From: Gaiella occulta | Lineage (GTDB): Bacteria; Actinomycetota; Thermoleophilia; Gaiellales; Gaiellaceae | Length of the DNA: 64,000 bases | Assembly: GCF_003351045.1 (NCBI RefSeq) | Contig: NZ_QQZY01000004.1 | Span: 62,001-126,000, forward strand | Direction: 5' to 3' | Shown: piece by piece, positions 16,608 through 25,803 of the stretch | Layout of the letters: each line of letters starts with the position of its first letter | Position numbering within the stretch: the first letter of the stretch is position 1 | Position numbers and translations under genes: made by a program | Notes under the pieces: model-generated | The model's database searches: none | What the model was told of the DNA's origin: nothing | What the model saw: only the letters and a program-made list of their open reading frames with translations

Positions 16608-17740
16608 AGGTGCTCATCGTCTCCGGGATCTGGCCGCCGGACGTCGGCGGGCCGGCGAGCCACGCGCCCGAGCTGGCGGCGTTCCTCCGCGCCCGGGGAC
16701 ACGGCGTCGAGGTCGTCACCACGGCCGCCGCCGATCCGGCGCCGCAGCCCTACCCCGTGCACCACGTCAGCCGCTCGCTGCCGCCCGCGGCGCGCCACGC
16801 CGCCGTGGCGGCGCTCGTCGCCCGCCGCGCCCGGCACGCCGACGTCGTCTACGCGACGACGATGCTGCGGCGTGCCGCCGTCGGCGCGGCGGCGGCGCGG
16901 CGGCCGCTGGTCGTCAAGGTGACGACCGACGAGGCGTACGAGCGAGCACGCCGAGCGGGCCTCTTCGCCGGAAGCCTCGTCGACTTCCAGTCCGCACGCG
17001 GCGGTGTGCGCGTTCGCGCGCTCAGGCGCACGCGGACGCTCGCGATCCGCCGCGCCCGCCACGTCTTCTTCCCGAGTGCCTTCCTGCGCGCGCTCGCGCT
17101 CGACTGGGGCCTCGCGCCGGAGCGGACGTCGGTGCTCCCCAACCCTGCCCCGCCGCTGCCCCCGTTCGAGCCTCGCGCGCAACTGCGCGCCCGGCTCGGG
17201 CTCGACGGTCCCACCCTGGCGCTCGCCGGACGGCTGACCGCGGCAAAGGCCGTCCCCGTCGCCCTCGAGGCGCTCTCGCGGGTGCCGGGCGTCTCGCTCG
17301 TGATCGCCGGGGACGGGCCCGACCGCGACGCGCTCGAACGCGCCGGCGCCGCACTCGGCCTCGGCGACCGAGTCCGCTTCGTCGGCGGCCTGCCGCGCGA
17401 CGACGTGCTGCGCCTCTTCCACGCCGCCGACGCGGCGCTCCTGTCGTCGGCCTGGGAGAACTTCCCCCACACGGTCGTCGAGGCGCTGGCCGCGGGCGCG
17501 CCGGTGATCGCGACCGCGGTCGGCGGGGTGCCGGAGGTCGTGCGGGAGGGAGACAACGGGCTGCTGGTGCCGGCCGGCGACGCGGCGGCGCTCGCCGCGG
17601 CGATCGAGCGCTACTTCGCGGACGACGCTCTGCGCGCGCGGCTGCGCGCCGCCGCGGCACCCTCCGTCGCCGACCATGCGCCCGAGCGCCTGCTCGGCCG
17701 GATCGAGGAGGCGCTGCGGGAGGAGGTCGCACGCGCGTGA
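16604..17740 (+). CDS. Glycosyltransferase family 4
   Basis: A 378-residue GT-B enzyme. WPPDVGGPASHAPELAAFL is the N-terminal glycine-rich acceptor motif, LALAGRLTAAKAVPVALEAL starts the donor domain, and ENFPHTVVEALAAG is the E-x7-E motif. TAVGGVPEVVREG and LLVPAGDAAAL follow in the usual order. The start is GTG 16604 in the GTGA overlap with the flippase gene, so its product likely builds the oligosaccharide that the flippase moves. Confidence 0.88.
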   Translation: MKVLIVSGIWPPDVGGPASHAPELAAFLRARGHGVEVVTTAAADPAPQPYPVHHVSRSLPPAARHAAVAALVARRARHADVVYATTMLRRAAVGAAAARRPLVVKVTTDEAYERARRAGLFAGSLVDFQSARGGVRVRALRRTRTLAIRRARHVFFPSAFLRALALDWGLAPERTSVLPNPAPPLPPFEPRAQLRARLGLDGPTLALAGRLTAAKAVPVALEALSRVPGVSLVIAGDGPDRDALERAGAALGLGDRVRFVGGLPRDDVLRLFHAADAALLSSAWENFPHTVVEALAAGAPVIATAVGGVPEVVREGDNGLLVPAGDAAALAAAIERYFADDALRARLRAAAAPSVADHAPERLLGRIEEALREEVARA

Positions 17741-18861
17741 AGCGGAGACTGCTGATGGTGGGGCGCACCCGCTATGCGCTGCCTCTCGACGGCTCGCTCG
17801 CCCGCAAGTTCGATGCGCTCTCGGCCGAGCTCGACGTGCGCGTGCTCGCGGCGAGAGCGCGCGGCGCGGGCGCTCACGACCCGCGCTTCCGGCTCTACGG
17901 CCCGGTCGCTCCCGGCAAGCTCGAGGGCGCAGCGTTCTGGTTGCTGCTCCCGTTTCGCGTCGCGCGTGAGCTCCGCGCCACGCGTCCCGACGCGGTGCTC
18001 TCGCAGGGGGGGCACGAGACGGCGCTCGTGCTGCTCGGCCGCGCGCTCGCGCGCGTCCCGGCGAAGGTCGTGATGGACGTGCACGGCGACCCGGGCGCGG
18101 CGACGCGTCTCTACGGCTCGCGCGCGCGCGCGGCGCTCGCGCCGCTGGGAGACCTGCTCACCCGTCTCGCGCTGCGCAGGGCGGACGCGGTGCGGACGAT
18201 CTCGCCGTACACCACGGGTCTCGTCCGCGAGCGCGGTGTCGAGGCGGCGGCGACGTTCCCCGCCTTCATGGATCTCGATCCCTTCCTCGCCGCGCCGGCG
18301 CAGCCGCCGCCGCAGCCTCCGACCGCGCTCTTCGTCGGCGTGCTCGAGCGCTACAAGGCGGTCGACGTGCTCGCCGACGCCTGGCGCGTCGTGGCCGAGC
18401 GAGTCCCCCGGGCACGGCTGCGCATCGTGGGCAGGGGCTCGATGGCGGCGGCGGTGGAGGAGCTCGTCGCGGAGCTGCCCGGCAGCGTCGAGTGGACCCC
18501 CCGCCTCTCGACGCCGCAGGTTGCCGCGGCGCTCGACGATGCGACGGTGCTCGTGCTGCCCTCCCGGTCGGAGGGGCTCGGTCGTGTCGTGATCGAGGCG
18601 TTCTGCCGCGGCCGTGGCGTCGTCGCGAGCCGCGTCGGCGGCATCCCCGATCTCGTCGAGGACGGCGTCAGCGGCCTGCTCGTCGAGCCCGGCGACGCGG
18701 ACGCGCTCGCGGACGCGATCGTGCGGGCGCTCACCGAGGCGGGCCTCGCCGAGCGGCTCGGCAAGGCCGCCCGCCTCGCCGCCGATCCGTGGCTCGCGTC
18801 CCCGCAGGAGTACGCGCGGCGCGTGCGTCGCCTCGTCGACGACGTCGTGGAGGGAAGGTGA
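17737..18861 (+). CDS. Glycosyltransferase family 4
   Basis: A 374-residue GT-B enzyme. The N-terminal domain is less typical than in its neighbours: YALPLDGSLARKFDAL replaces the glycine loop, and VVMDVHGDPGAATRLYG lies near residue 110. The donor domain has LFVGVLERYKAVDVLADAW, then SEGLGRVVIE (E-x7-E) and SRVGGIPDLVEDG. The start is GTG 17737 in a 4-base overlap with the gene before it. Nothing here tells the sugar or linkage. Confidence 0.86.
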   Translation: MKRRLLMVGRTRYALPLDGSLARKFDALSAELDVRVLAARARGAGAHDPRFRLYGPVAPGKLEGAAFWLLLPFRVARELRATRPDAVLSQGGHETALVLLGRALARVPAKVVMDVHGDPGAATRLYGSRARAALAPLGDLLTRLALRRADAVRTISPYTTGLVRERGVEAAATFPAFMDLDPFLAAPAQPPPQPPTALFVGVLERYKAVDVLADAWRVVAERVPRARLRIVGRGSMAAAVEELVAELPGSVEWTPRLSTPQVAAALDDATVLVLPSRSEGLGRVVIEAFCRGRGVVASRVGGIPDLVEDGVSGLLVEPGDADALADAIVRALTEAGLAERLGKAARLAADPWLASPQEYARRVRRLVDDVVEGR

Positions 18862-19880
18862 CGCGGCTCGTCTTCATCACGCAGCAGGTCGATCCCGAGA
18901 GCCCCGTGCTCGGCGCCACGGTGGCGAAGATCCGGGCGCTTGCCGGCCTCGTCGACGAGGTCGTCGTGATCGCCGACGGCGCCGTCGAAGGCGCGCTGCC
19001 GGCGAACTGTCGCGTCCGCACGTTCAGGGCGCCCTCGCGCGCCGGCAGGGGAGCACGGTTCGAGGCGGCGCTCGCGCGGGAGCTCGGGCGGCGGGCGCGG
19101 CCCGCGGCGCTCGTCGCGCACATGTGCCCGATCTACGCGCTGCTCGCGGCGCCGCTCGCCCGCCCGCTCGGCGTCCGCGTCCTCCTCTGGTACACGCACT
19201 GGCGCGCGAGCCGGCTGCTGGCGGCGGCGGAGCGCGTCGCGAGCGCCGTCATCACCGTCGACCGCCGCTCCTTTCCGCTCGCGTCGCGCAAGGTCGTGCC
19301 GATCGGCCACGGCATCGACCTCTCCGGCTACCCGTGCGTCGACCGGCCCGCCCGCGACGCGCTCGCGCTGCTGATGCTCGGGCGCACGTCTCCGGCGAAG
19401 GGCATCGCCACCGTGATCCGGGCGGTGGCGAGCGTCCCCGACGTGGTGCTCGCCCAGTACGGCCCCTCGCTGACCGACGAGGAGCGCCGGCACCGCGTCG
19501 AGCTCGAACGTCTGGTCGCCGAGCTCGGCGTCGGCGACCGGGTCGCGATCGGGGACGGGGTGGCGGCAGGCGAGGTGCCGGGGCTGCTCGCCGCCGCCGA
19601 CTGCCTCGTCAACAACATGCGCTCCGGCGCCACGGACAAGGTGGTGTTCGAGGCGGCGGCGACGTGCCTGCCGGTGCTCGCGTCGAACCCCGCCCTCGAC
19701 ACCCTGCTCCCGCCTCATCTCCTCTTCCCCCGCGACGACGCGGCGGCGCTCGCGGCACGCATCGGCGAGATCGCCCGCGCCGACCGCGCCGCGATCGGGC
19801 GGGAGCTGCGCGCAAGGGTCGAGCGTGCCCACTCCGTCGAGAGCTGGGCCGAGCGTGTGCTCGCGGTGGCGGCGGCGTGA
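18858..19880 (+). CDS. Glycosyltransferase family 4-like, first Glu of the E-x7-E motif missing
   Basis: A 340-residue GT-B protein. VFITQQVDPESPVLGATVAKIRAL starts the acceptor domain; LLMLGRTSPAKGIATVIRA starts the donor domain. In the place of E-x7-E it reads GATDKVVFEAAA, so the first glutamate is a glycine while the second is kept. Some GT4 members tolerate this, but the substitution may alter donor binding. The start is GTG 18858 in a 4-base overlap. The context (third of four GT4 genes behind a flippase) supports a working enzyme. Confidence 0.82.
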   Translation: MTRLVFITQQVDPESPVLGATVAKIRALAGLVDEVVVIADGAVEGALPANCRVRTFRAPSRAGRGARFEAALARELGRRARPAALVAHMCPIYALLAAPLARPLGVRVLLWYTHWRASRLLAAAERVASAVITVDRRSFPLASRKVVPIGHGIDLSGYPCVDRPARDALALLMLGRTSPAKGIATVIRAVASVPDVVLAQYGPSLTDEERRHRVELERLVAELGVGDRVAIGDGVAAGEVPGLLAAADCLVNNMRSGATDKVVFEAAATCLPVLASNPALDTLLPPHLLFPRDDAAALAARIGEIARADRAAIGRELRARVERAHSVESWAERVLAVAAA

Positions 19881-20992
19881 CGCGCGCTCCGGTCGTGCTC
19901 CACGTGGGCAAGGTCTCCGGCATCTCCGGCTCGGAGAAGCACCTGCTGCTCCTGTTGCCCGCCCTGCGCGCGCTCGGCGTCGACGCGCGCTTCGCGCTGC
20001 TGCACGAGGACGAGCCGGGGGCGATGGAGTTCGCCCACCGGATGACGGCGGCCGGTGTGCCCCTCGACGCGATCCGGCTCCCGTCCGCCGCCGATCCGCG
20101 CGCGTACCGGCGTCTGCTCGCGCTGATTCGACGCGACCGTCCCTCGATCGTGCACACCCACCTCGTGCATGCGGACTTCCTCGGGCTCAGCGCAGGCCGT
20201 CTCTGCCGTGTGCCCGTCCTCGTCAGCACGAAGCACGGCTTCAACTCCTTCAGGGAGTCGCGCCTGTTCGCGCGCGCCGATCGCGCCGTCGGCCGCCTGG
20301 CCGAGCCGCACATCGCGATCTCGCACGGCCTCGCGCGCTACCTCGCCGAGACGGAAGGGTTCCGCGAGGACGCGTTCACCGTGATCCACTACGGCATCGA
20401 GCCGGGCCCGCCGCCGCCCCCGCCGCAGCCGGGCTCGGCGCCGCGGCTCCTCTGCGTCGGGCGCCTCGTGCCCATCAAGGGCCACGACGTGCTCCTGCGC
20501 GCGTTCGCTCTGGCCCGCGACGCCGTCCCGGGCCTCGAGCTCTCGCTCGCGGGCGCCGGGCCGCTCGAGGGCGCGTTGCGGCAGCGGGCCGGCGAGCTCG
20601 GGCTGGCCGGGGCCGTGCGCTTCCTCGGCCTCGTCTCGCCGATCGGGCCTGCGATGGAGGAGGCGGCGATCGTGGTCGTCCCCTCCCTCGGCGAGGGGTT
20701 CGGCATGGTCGCGCTCGAGGCGATGGAGAGGGGGCGCGCCGTGATCGCGAGCGACGTGGGAGGGCTGCCCGAGATCGTCGGCGACGGCGAGACGGGCCTG
20801 ATCGTCCCGCGAGGAGACGCCGCCGCGCTCGCCGGCGCGATCGCTCGACTCGCGGCAGACCCCGAGCGCCTGGCCGCGATGGGCGCTGCGGGACGCGCGA
20901 GGGCGCTCGCCGAGTTCGGACAGGAGCGGTGCACGGAGCTGACGGCCGAGCTCTACGGCAGGGCGCTCGGGCGTGCGGGCGCGTCGGAGTAG
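19877..20992 (+). CDS. Glycosyltransferase family 4
   Basis: A 371-residue GT-B enzyme. HVGKVSGISGSEKHLLLLLPAL holds the N-terminal motif with the conserved GSEKH, and VHTHLVHADFLG and STKHGFNSF follow. The donor domain has LLCVGRLVPIKGHDVLLRAF and GEGFGMVALEAMERG (E-x7-E), then SDVGGLPEIVGDGETG. A proline run lies in the interdomain hinge near residue 178. It ends the flippase operon, and its last 40 bases overlap the convergent membrane gene at 20953. Confidence 0.88.
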   Translation: MTRAPVVLHVGKVSGISGSEKHLLLLLPALRALGVDARFALLHEDEPGAMEFAHRMTAAGVPLDAIRLPSAADPRAYRRLLALIRRDRPSIVHTHLVHADFLGLSAGRLCRVPVLVSTKHGFNSFRESRLFARADRAVGRLAEPHIAISHGLARYLAETEGFREDAFTVIHYGIEPGPPPPPPQPGSAPRLLCVGRLVPIKGHDVLLRAFALARDAVPGLELSLAGAGPLEGALRQRAGELGLAGAVRFLGLVSPIGPAMEEAAIVVVPSLGEGFGMVALEAMERGRAVIASDVGGLPEIVGDGETGLIVPRGDAAALAGAIARLAADPERLAAMGAAGRARALAEFGQERCTELTAELYGRALGRAGASE

Positions 20993-22236
20993 CCCCGGGC
21001 GCGCCGCCAGAGGCGCTCGACGGCGAACGCCGCGAGCAGCGCGAGCAGGAAGTCCCACGGCACGCGGTAGCGCACGGTCCCGGCGAACACCATCGCCATC
21101 AGCGTGTTGTACGACTCGAGCAGCACGGCGAGAGCGAGGAAGCGGCGAGGCGCGAAGAAGCAGCCGGCGATCGCGAGCGCGTAGATGACGATCATGTACA
21201 TCGGTTCGACGGAGCGCCGCGCCGTGTCGGCGATCCCCTTCCGGCCTGCGTCGTCGGTGGCGACGCTGAACGTCGGCTGCCACAGCAGCCAGGTCGCCTG
21301 TGCCGCCAGCCTCGCCTTCTCCCCGGGATGGTCGCGCCAGAACCGCAGCACCTGGCGCTGGTAGAAGCGCGACTGCGCGCACTCGTCGACGTGCACCGGC
21401 CTGCCTGTCCGCAGCGCGATGTCGGCCGCGCGTTCGGGCCACGGCGGCACGCCCGCCAGCTCGGGCACGTCGTCGATCCACTGCCCGCGCTTCAGCACGT
21501 CGTACGTGGCGAGGTTGTTCGCCTTCCAGAGCGCGCGCGTGTCGGTCGTGATCGCGAGGCAGCCCACCCGTTTCTCGTTGCGAACGGCCCACGGCGCCAC
21601 GACCGCCGCCGCCGCGACGAGGACGGCGAGGCTGCCGAGCAGCGCGGCCCGGCGTGTCCGCGAGGGCCAGGCCACGTATGCCGCGAGCACGAGCGGGAGC
21701 AGAGCAAGGCGGGAGTTGCCGAGCACGGCCAGGCCGACGACGGCCCCCGTCGCCGCGGCGAGCAGACGCGAGCGCCGCTCGTAGGCCAGCAACGCGAGCA
21801 GCGTGATCGCCGCGAGCAGGAAGCCGTCGAGGATCTCCCGGTTGACGTGGACGTCGTGCCAGACGACGTACGGGTGCAGCGTCGTCAGCAGAGCGGCGAC
21901 GAGGCCGACGCGCGTCGAGCGCAGGCGCCGTCCGATCTCGAGCACGAGGAGCGCGGTCGCCACCGCGACGGCGGTCTGCGCGAGGCCGACGGCGAGCCAT
22001 GCATGCCCGAAGGGCCAGTACAGAGCGGCGAGGAAGAAGGCGTAGAGCGGCTGCGTGTAGCCGGACGGCACGCCCGGCAGAAAGCCGAACGTGCCGCTGT
22101 GGACGAGCGTCAGCGCGAAGCGGTCGCTCTTCTCGACGAAGTTCTCGAGGATCGCTCCGCGCTCGAAGGCCAGGACGAGCAGCCGAGGCAGCGCCGCAGC
22201 CAGGGAGACGATCGCGACGGCACGAGACCGGGGCAC
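20953..22236 (-). CDS. Multi-membrane GT-C-like glycosyltransferase
   Basis: A 427-residue membrane protein with about ten helices. After the first helix comes an external loop (about residues 20-55) with ENFVEKSDRFALTLVHSG and FLPGVPSGYTQPLYAFFLA, a layout like the Dol-P-Man/ArnT group, where loop acids take part in catalysis using a polyprenyl-phosphate sugar as donor. The GNSRLALLPLVL and TTDTRALWKANNLATYDV segments fit such proteins. Start GTG 22236 is inferred; no leaderless box is at standard distance. The 29 bases to the divergent gene at 22266 hold GATAC/GTATC. Confidence 0.75.
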   Translation of the reverse strand: MPRSRAVAIVSLAAALPRLLVLAFERGAILENFVEKSDRFALTLVHSGTFGFLPGVPSGYTQPLYAFFLAALYWPFGHAWLAVGLAQTAVAVATALLVLEIGRRLRSTRVGLVAALLTTLHPYVVWHDVHVNREILDGFLLAAITLLALLAYERRSRLLAAATGAVVGLAVLGNSRLALLPLVLAAYVAWPSRTRRAALLGSLAVLVAAAAVVAPWAVRNEKRVGCLAITTDTRALWKANNLATYDVLKRGQWIDDVPELAGVPPWPERAADIALRTGRPVHVDECAQSRFYQRQVLRFWRDHPGEKARLAAQATWLLWQPTFSVATDDAGRKGIADTARRSVEPMYMIVIYALAIAGCFFAPRRFLALAVLLESYNTLMAMVFAGTVRYRVPWDFLLALLAAFAVERLWRRARGYSDAPARPSALP

Positions 22237-22265
22237 GGGCTCAGGCCCGCGATACTTGTCGGTGA

Positions 22266-23039
22266 ATGCCCGGCACAGCGAAACCGTACGCGGTGCTCTC
22301 GTGTCACGTCGAGCGCATCCTCGACGACCGCGTCTGGCATGCCTACCTCGAGCTCGTCCGCCGCCGGCCCGGGGGCTTCGTCGTGGCCTCGCTCGTGCGC
22401 CCGGCCGACGCGGCGCACGGGGAGAGCGAGCGAGTGTGGCTCGAGCGCGCGCGCCTGCTCGCCGCGGAAGGCCCGTTCGGCCATCACACGCACTGGACGA
22501 GCCCGGATCACGCCCGTCCGGCGGACGACGAGGACACCGCCGCGAGGGTCCTGCGCGAGGGAGCCTGGCTGCGCGGGCACGGCCTCGAGCCGACGGTCTT
22601 CTGCGGCGGCGGCTGGTACACGGACGCGTCCGTCGCAGGGGCGTGCGCCCTGCTCGGCTATGTCGACTGCACGCCGCGCATGGCGCGCCCCACGTACCTT
22701 CCCGAAGGGGCTCCGTGGGCACAGCTAGGCGCGCCCGCCCGCGTCGAGACCGCACACGGCGACGTGCTCGCGATCCCGACCACGCGCTCGCTCGGCGATC
22801 TCGTCCGCGCGGCCGCGCGCCCGTCCCGGCTGCCGGAGCCGGTGGTGCACGGGTACCTGCACGACACCGACCTGCTCGATGCTCGCCGGCGCCGTGCGCT
22901 CGTCGTCGCGCTGACGGCCCTCGGCCGCCGCTACGCCGTCGGCGAGATCGACGGGTGTGCCGCCCGCGTGGCCGAGTCGGCCGTCCGCGTGCCGTGGCAG
23001 GCCGTCGCGCGCGGTCGGGCGTCTGGCGGGGAGGAGTAG
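22266..23039 (+). CDS. Polysaccharide deacetylase-like protein
   Basis: A 257-residue protein of the NodB-like barrel type as far as I can see. The N-terminal VLSCHVERILDDRVWHAYLELV holds an early Cys-His, GHHTHWTSPDHAR gives the HxH-like metal motif near residues 75-80, and FCGGGWYTD and VHGYLHDTDLL fit later barrel strands with an Asp-His pair. The usual TFDDG motif is not present in standard form, so catalytic type is unclear; it may remove N- or O-acetyl groups from the glycan. ATG 22266 lies 9 bases after GATACT. Confidence 0.6.
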   Translation: MPGTAKPYAVLSCHVERILDDRVWHAYLELVRRRPGGFVVASLVRPADAAHGESERVWLERARLLAAEGPFGHHTHWTSPDHARPADDEDTAARVLREGAWLRGHGLEPTVFCGGGWYTDASVAGACALLGYVDCTPRMARPTYLPEGAPWAQLGAPARVETAHGDVLAIPTTRSLGDLVRAAARPSRLPEPVVHGYLHDTDLLDARRRRALVVALTALGRRYAVGEIDGCAARVAESAVRVPWQAVARGRASGGEE

Positions 23040-23042
23040 AAT
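23037..23042 (+). promoter_or_regulatory. TAGAAT -10 hexamer overlapping a stop codon, leaderless promoter
   Basis: TAGAAT is followed by 6 bases and GTG 23049. Its first three bases are the TAG stop of the deacetylase-like gene, so the stop codon and promoter share sequence. Confidence 0.55.
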
Positions 23043-23048
23043 CCCGGG

Positions 23049-24566
23049 GTGCCGACCAAGGCCGCGCCGCCGGCGCCGACAGAGCGCCCGGAGCCCGCCC
23101 CGGAGTCCCCCGCCGCGGCGGACGCCCGCTCGTCCCGCATCTACATCCTCTCCCGCGGACCTCTCCTGACGCTCGTGCGCCGGCTCTTCAGCGTCGTGTC
23201 GCTCGCGGCGCTGGACGTCGTCGGGCTCGCGCTCGGGATCTACATCGCTCTCGTGCTGCGCTCGTTCCTCTACGGCAAGCCCGTGTTCTGGGCGCTGCTG
23301 TGGCGGGAGGGGCCGGCGCAGTGGCTCAAGTTCCTCGCCCCCGTGTGCCTGCTCGTGTTCTTCCAGGCCGGCCTGTACGCGTCGCGGGAGCGCCGGCCGG
23401 GGAGCGGGCGCGTCGTCTCGTCGCTCGTGCTGGTGGCGTTGATCGTGCTCGCCTTCGGCCTCGGCACGAGCTACGACTTCACGACGACGGGTCTGATCCC
23501 GACCGCGGTCGTCACGTGCGCGATCATGATCGGGCTTCTGCGGGCGGCGTACGAATCCCTCTCGCTCGAGCTGATGAAGCTGTCCGGGATCCGCCGGCGG
23601 GTCGTGCTCGCCGGGGCGGGTGAGAGCCTGCGCCGGCTGCAGCGTGAGCTCGGCGCGTCGCGTGGCGGCATCGCCTACGACCTCGTCGGCGCCGTCTCGG
23701 CCGCCGCTGAGACCGGCCTCCCGCAGCTCGGGACGTCGCTCGACGACATCCCCGCCGTCCTGGAGCGCGAGCGTCCCGACGAGCTCATCTTGACGGAGTC
23801 CGACTTCGACGAGCGCACCGTCCTCGACGTGGTCGAGCGCGCGCACCGTGCAGGAGTTCGGGTGAGGCTGGCGCCGAACACGACGGAGCTCCTGGTGCAG
23901 AAGGGCGAGTACGTGCCCGGCACCGGGGTGCCGCTGTTCGAGCTGCGCCCGCCGATCCTGACCGGCTGGGACTGGGCGCTGAAGCGGGCGTTCGACCTGA
24001 TCGCCGGTGCGACCGTCGCCGTCGTCGGGCTTCCGCTGTGGCTGCTGATCGCGGCGGCGATCAAGCTCGACTCGCATGGCCCCGTGCTCTACGTCGACCG
24101 GCGGGTCGGTGTCGGGGAGCGCGAGTTCGGCATGCTCAAGTTCCGGACGATGGTCGAGGACGCGGCGGCACGGCAGAGCGAGCTGGAGCAGCTCAACGAG
24201 GCCTCGGGTGCGCTGTTCAAGATCCGCGACGACCCGCGCGTCACCCGCGTCGGCCGCGTCCTGCGCCGCCTCTCCCTCGACGAGCTGCCGCAGCTCGTCA
24301 ACGTCCTGCGCGGACAGATGAGCCTCGTCGGCCCGCGGCCGCTCCCGTTGCGGGACTACGAGCGGCTGCAGGACTGGCACCGTGCCCGCTACCGGGTGCT
24401 GCCCGGCATGACCGGACTGTGGCAGATCTCCGGCCGCTCGGGCCTGTCCTTCGACGATCTCGTGCGGCTCGACTTCACGTACCTCGAGAACTGGTCCGTC
24501 TGGCTCGACATCTCCATCATCGTGAAGACGATCCCCGCAGTGCTCTCGCGGCGCGGCGCGTACTGA
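23049..24566 (+). CDS. Polyprenyl-phosphate phosphoglycosyl transferase (long, WbaP-like)
   Basis: A 505-residue enzyme that starts glycan synthesis on undecaprenyl phosphate. A proline-rich cytoplasmic tail (1-35) leads to four membrane helices, then a Rossmann-like domain (VVLAGAGESLRRLQREL, about 180-290), then the catalytic PF02397 core. FGMLKFRTMVEDA, SLDELPQLVNVLRGQMSLVGPRP with the Asp-Glu pair, and LPGMTGLWQISGR are intact. The length and layout match WbaP/CpsE. It is the second of three possible initiating enzymes, after 2503 and before 48553. Leaderless start at GTG 23049. Confidence 0.92.
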   Translation: MPTKAAPPAPTERPEPAPESPAAADARSSRIYILSRGPLLTLVRRLFSVVSLAALDVVGLALGIYIALVLRSFLYGKPVFWALLWREGPAQWLKFLAPVCLLVFFQAGLYASRERRPGSGRVVSSLVLVALIVLAFGLGTSYDFTTTGLIPTAVVTCAIMIGLLRAAYESLSLELMKLSGIRRRVVLAGAGESLRRLQRELGASRGGIAYDLVGAVSAAAETGLPQLGTSLDDIPAVLERERPDELILTESDFDERTVLDVVERAHRAGVRVRLAPNTTELLVQKGEYVPGTGVPLFELRPPILTGWDWALKRAFDLIAGATVAVVGLPLWLLIAAAIKLDSHGPVLYVDRRVGVGEREFGMLKFRTMVEDAAARQSELEQLNEASGALFKIRDDPRVTRVGRVLRRLSLDELPQLVNVLRGQMSLVGPRPLPLRDYERLQDWHRARYRVLPGMTGLWQISGRSGLSFDDLVRLDFTYLENWSVWLDISIIVKTIPAVLSRRGAY

Positions 24567-24584
24567 TCCCTCTCCCGCTCCGCC

Positions 24585-24590
24585 TAGACT
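24585..24590 (+). promoter_or_regulatory. TAGACT -10 hexamer, leaderless promoter
   Basis: TAGACT is followed by 7 bases and GTG 24598, in the 31-base gap after the WbaP-like gene. Confidence 0.55.
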
Positions 24591-24597
24591 TGCCGGA

Positions 24598-25803
24598 GTG
24601 AAGGCCCCGAAGATCCTCGCCGTCGCCTCCGCCGTCGACCTCGACTTCCGCTACGGCTGCACGCCCGCGTGGTGGCAGCTGTGGAAGGGCATGTACGAGA
24701 CGGGCGTCGATCTCGTCGTCACGCCCTACAGGGGGCGCCCGGTCGAGAGCCCGTGGTGGCGCACGGCGCCGAACCCGACCTTCCGCGAGGGCGAGGCCTA
24801 TGCGGCCCTGCGCGACGGGCTCGCACGCCTGAAGGGCGACCGCTACCTGCGCCGCGGCGAGGACTCCCCCGACGAGTCCGCGCTCGACCGGCTCACACGC
24901 GAGACGATCTGGCGCGTCGTCACGCCCCGCTGGCGCCGCCACCTGGAGCGGCTCGTCGCGCGGGAGCGGCCCGACGCGGTCGTCGTCTTCACCGTCCCGA
25001 TGGCGCACTTGCGCGGCATCCCGACGGCGCTGCGCGAGCGCTTCGGCATCCCCGTCGTCTTCTACGACGGCGACGTGCCGATGAGCCTGCCGGAGTTCGG
25101 CGGCATGGACACCGGCTTCAACTACTACCACGGCGCCGACCCGTCGGAGTACGACCTCGTGCTCTCGAACTCCGAGGGCGGCATCCCGCGCCTGCTCGAG
25201 CTCGGGGCGCGCCGCGCGGAAGCGGTGTTCTGGGGCGCCGACCCGGAGCTCTTCGCGCCGCAGCCGGTGGAGAAGGAGATGGACGTCTTCTTCTACGGCT
25301 ACGGCGACAAGTTCCGGCGCGAGTGGACACAGGCGCTGGTCGGCGAGCCGAGCCGGGCGGCGCCGGAGATCGACTTCGCGCTCGGCGGCCGCGACTTCCG
25401 GGGCGACAGCGGGAACGCGCGCGAGATCGGCGACGTCCCGTTCAACGTGTTCGCCCGGGCCATCTCCGCTGCGCGCATCAACCTCAACGTGACCCGGCGC
25501 TCGCACGCGACCGTGCCGCTCTCCTCCACCTGCCGCCCGTTCGAGCTCGCCTCGGCCGGCGCGGCGATCGTGTCCAACCCGCATGCGGGCATCGAGCGGT
25601 GGTTCGAGCCGGGCAGCGAGATCCTCGTCGTCGAGGACGCCGCCCAGGCGCTTGACGCCTACCGGCTGCTGCTCGGCGACCCCGCCCAGGCTCAGGCGAT
25701 GGGAGCCAGGGCGCGGGAGCGCGTCCTGGACGAGCACAGCTACGCGCACCGCGCGCGCCTGGTGCTCGACCTCGTCGGGCTCGATGCGCCGGTGGCCGCG
25801 TGA
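24598..25803 (+). CDS. CgeB-like glycosyltransferase (GT-B fold)
   Basis: A 401-residue protein. The N-terminal half has a W-rich segment (TPAWWQLWKGMYE) and VVVFTVPMAHLRGIPTAL; the middle DGDVPMSLPEFGGMDTGFNYYHGADPSEYDLVLSNSEGG reads as the family of CgeB/DUF3880 proteins. The C-terminal half has HATVPLSSTCRPFELASAGAAIVSNP and EILVVEDAAQALDAY, which match the glycosyltransferase group-1 C-terminal domain with an E.RTFE-like site. It probably adds a sugar in the same pathway as the next gene, with which it overlaps by 4 bases. Confidence 0.75.
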   Translation: MKAPKILAVASAVDLDFRYGCTPAWWQLWKGMYETGVDLVVTPYRGRPVESPWWRTAPNPTFREGEAYAALRDGLARLKGDRYLRRGEDSPDESALDRLTRETIWRVVTPRWRRHLERLVARERPDAVVVFTVPMAHLRGIPTALRERFGIPVVFYDGDVPMSLPEFGGMDTGFNYYHGADPSEYDLVLSNSEGGIPRLLELGARRAEAVFWGADPELFAPQPVEKEMDVFFYGYGDKFRREWTQALVGEPSRAAPEIDFALGGRDFRGDSGNAREIGDVPFNVFARAISAARINLNVTRRSHATVPLSSTCRPFELASAGAAIVSNPHAGIERWFEPGSEILVVEDAAQALDAYRLLLGDPAQAQAMGARARERVLDEHSYAHRARLVLDLVGLDAPVAA

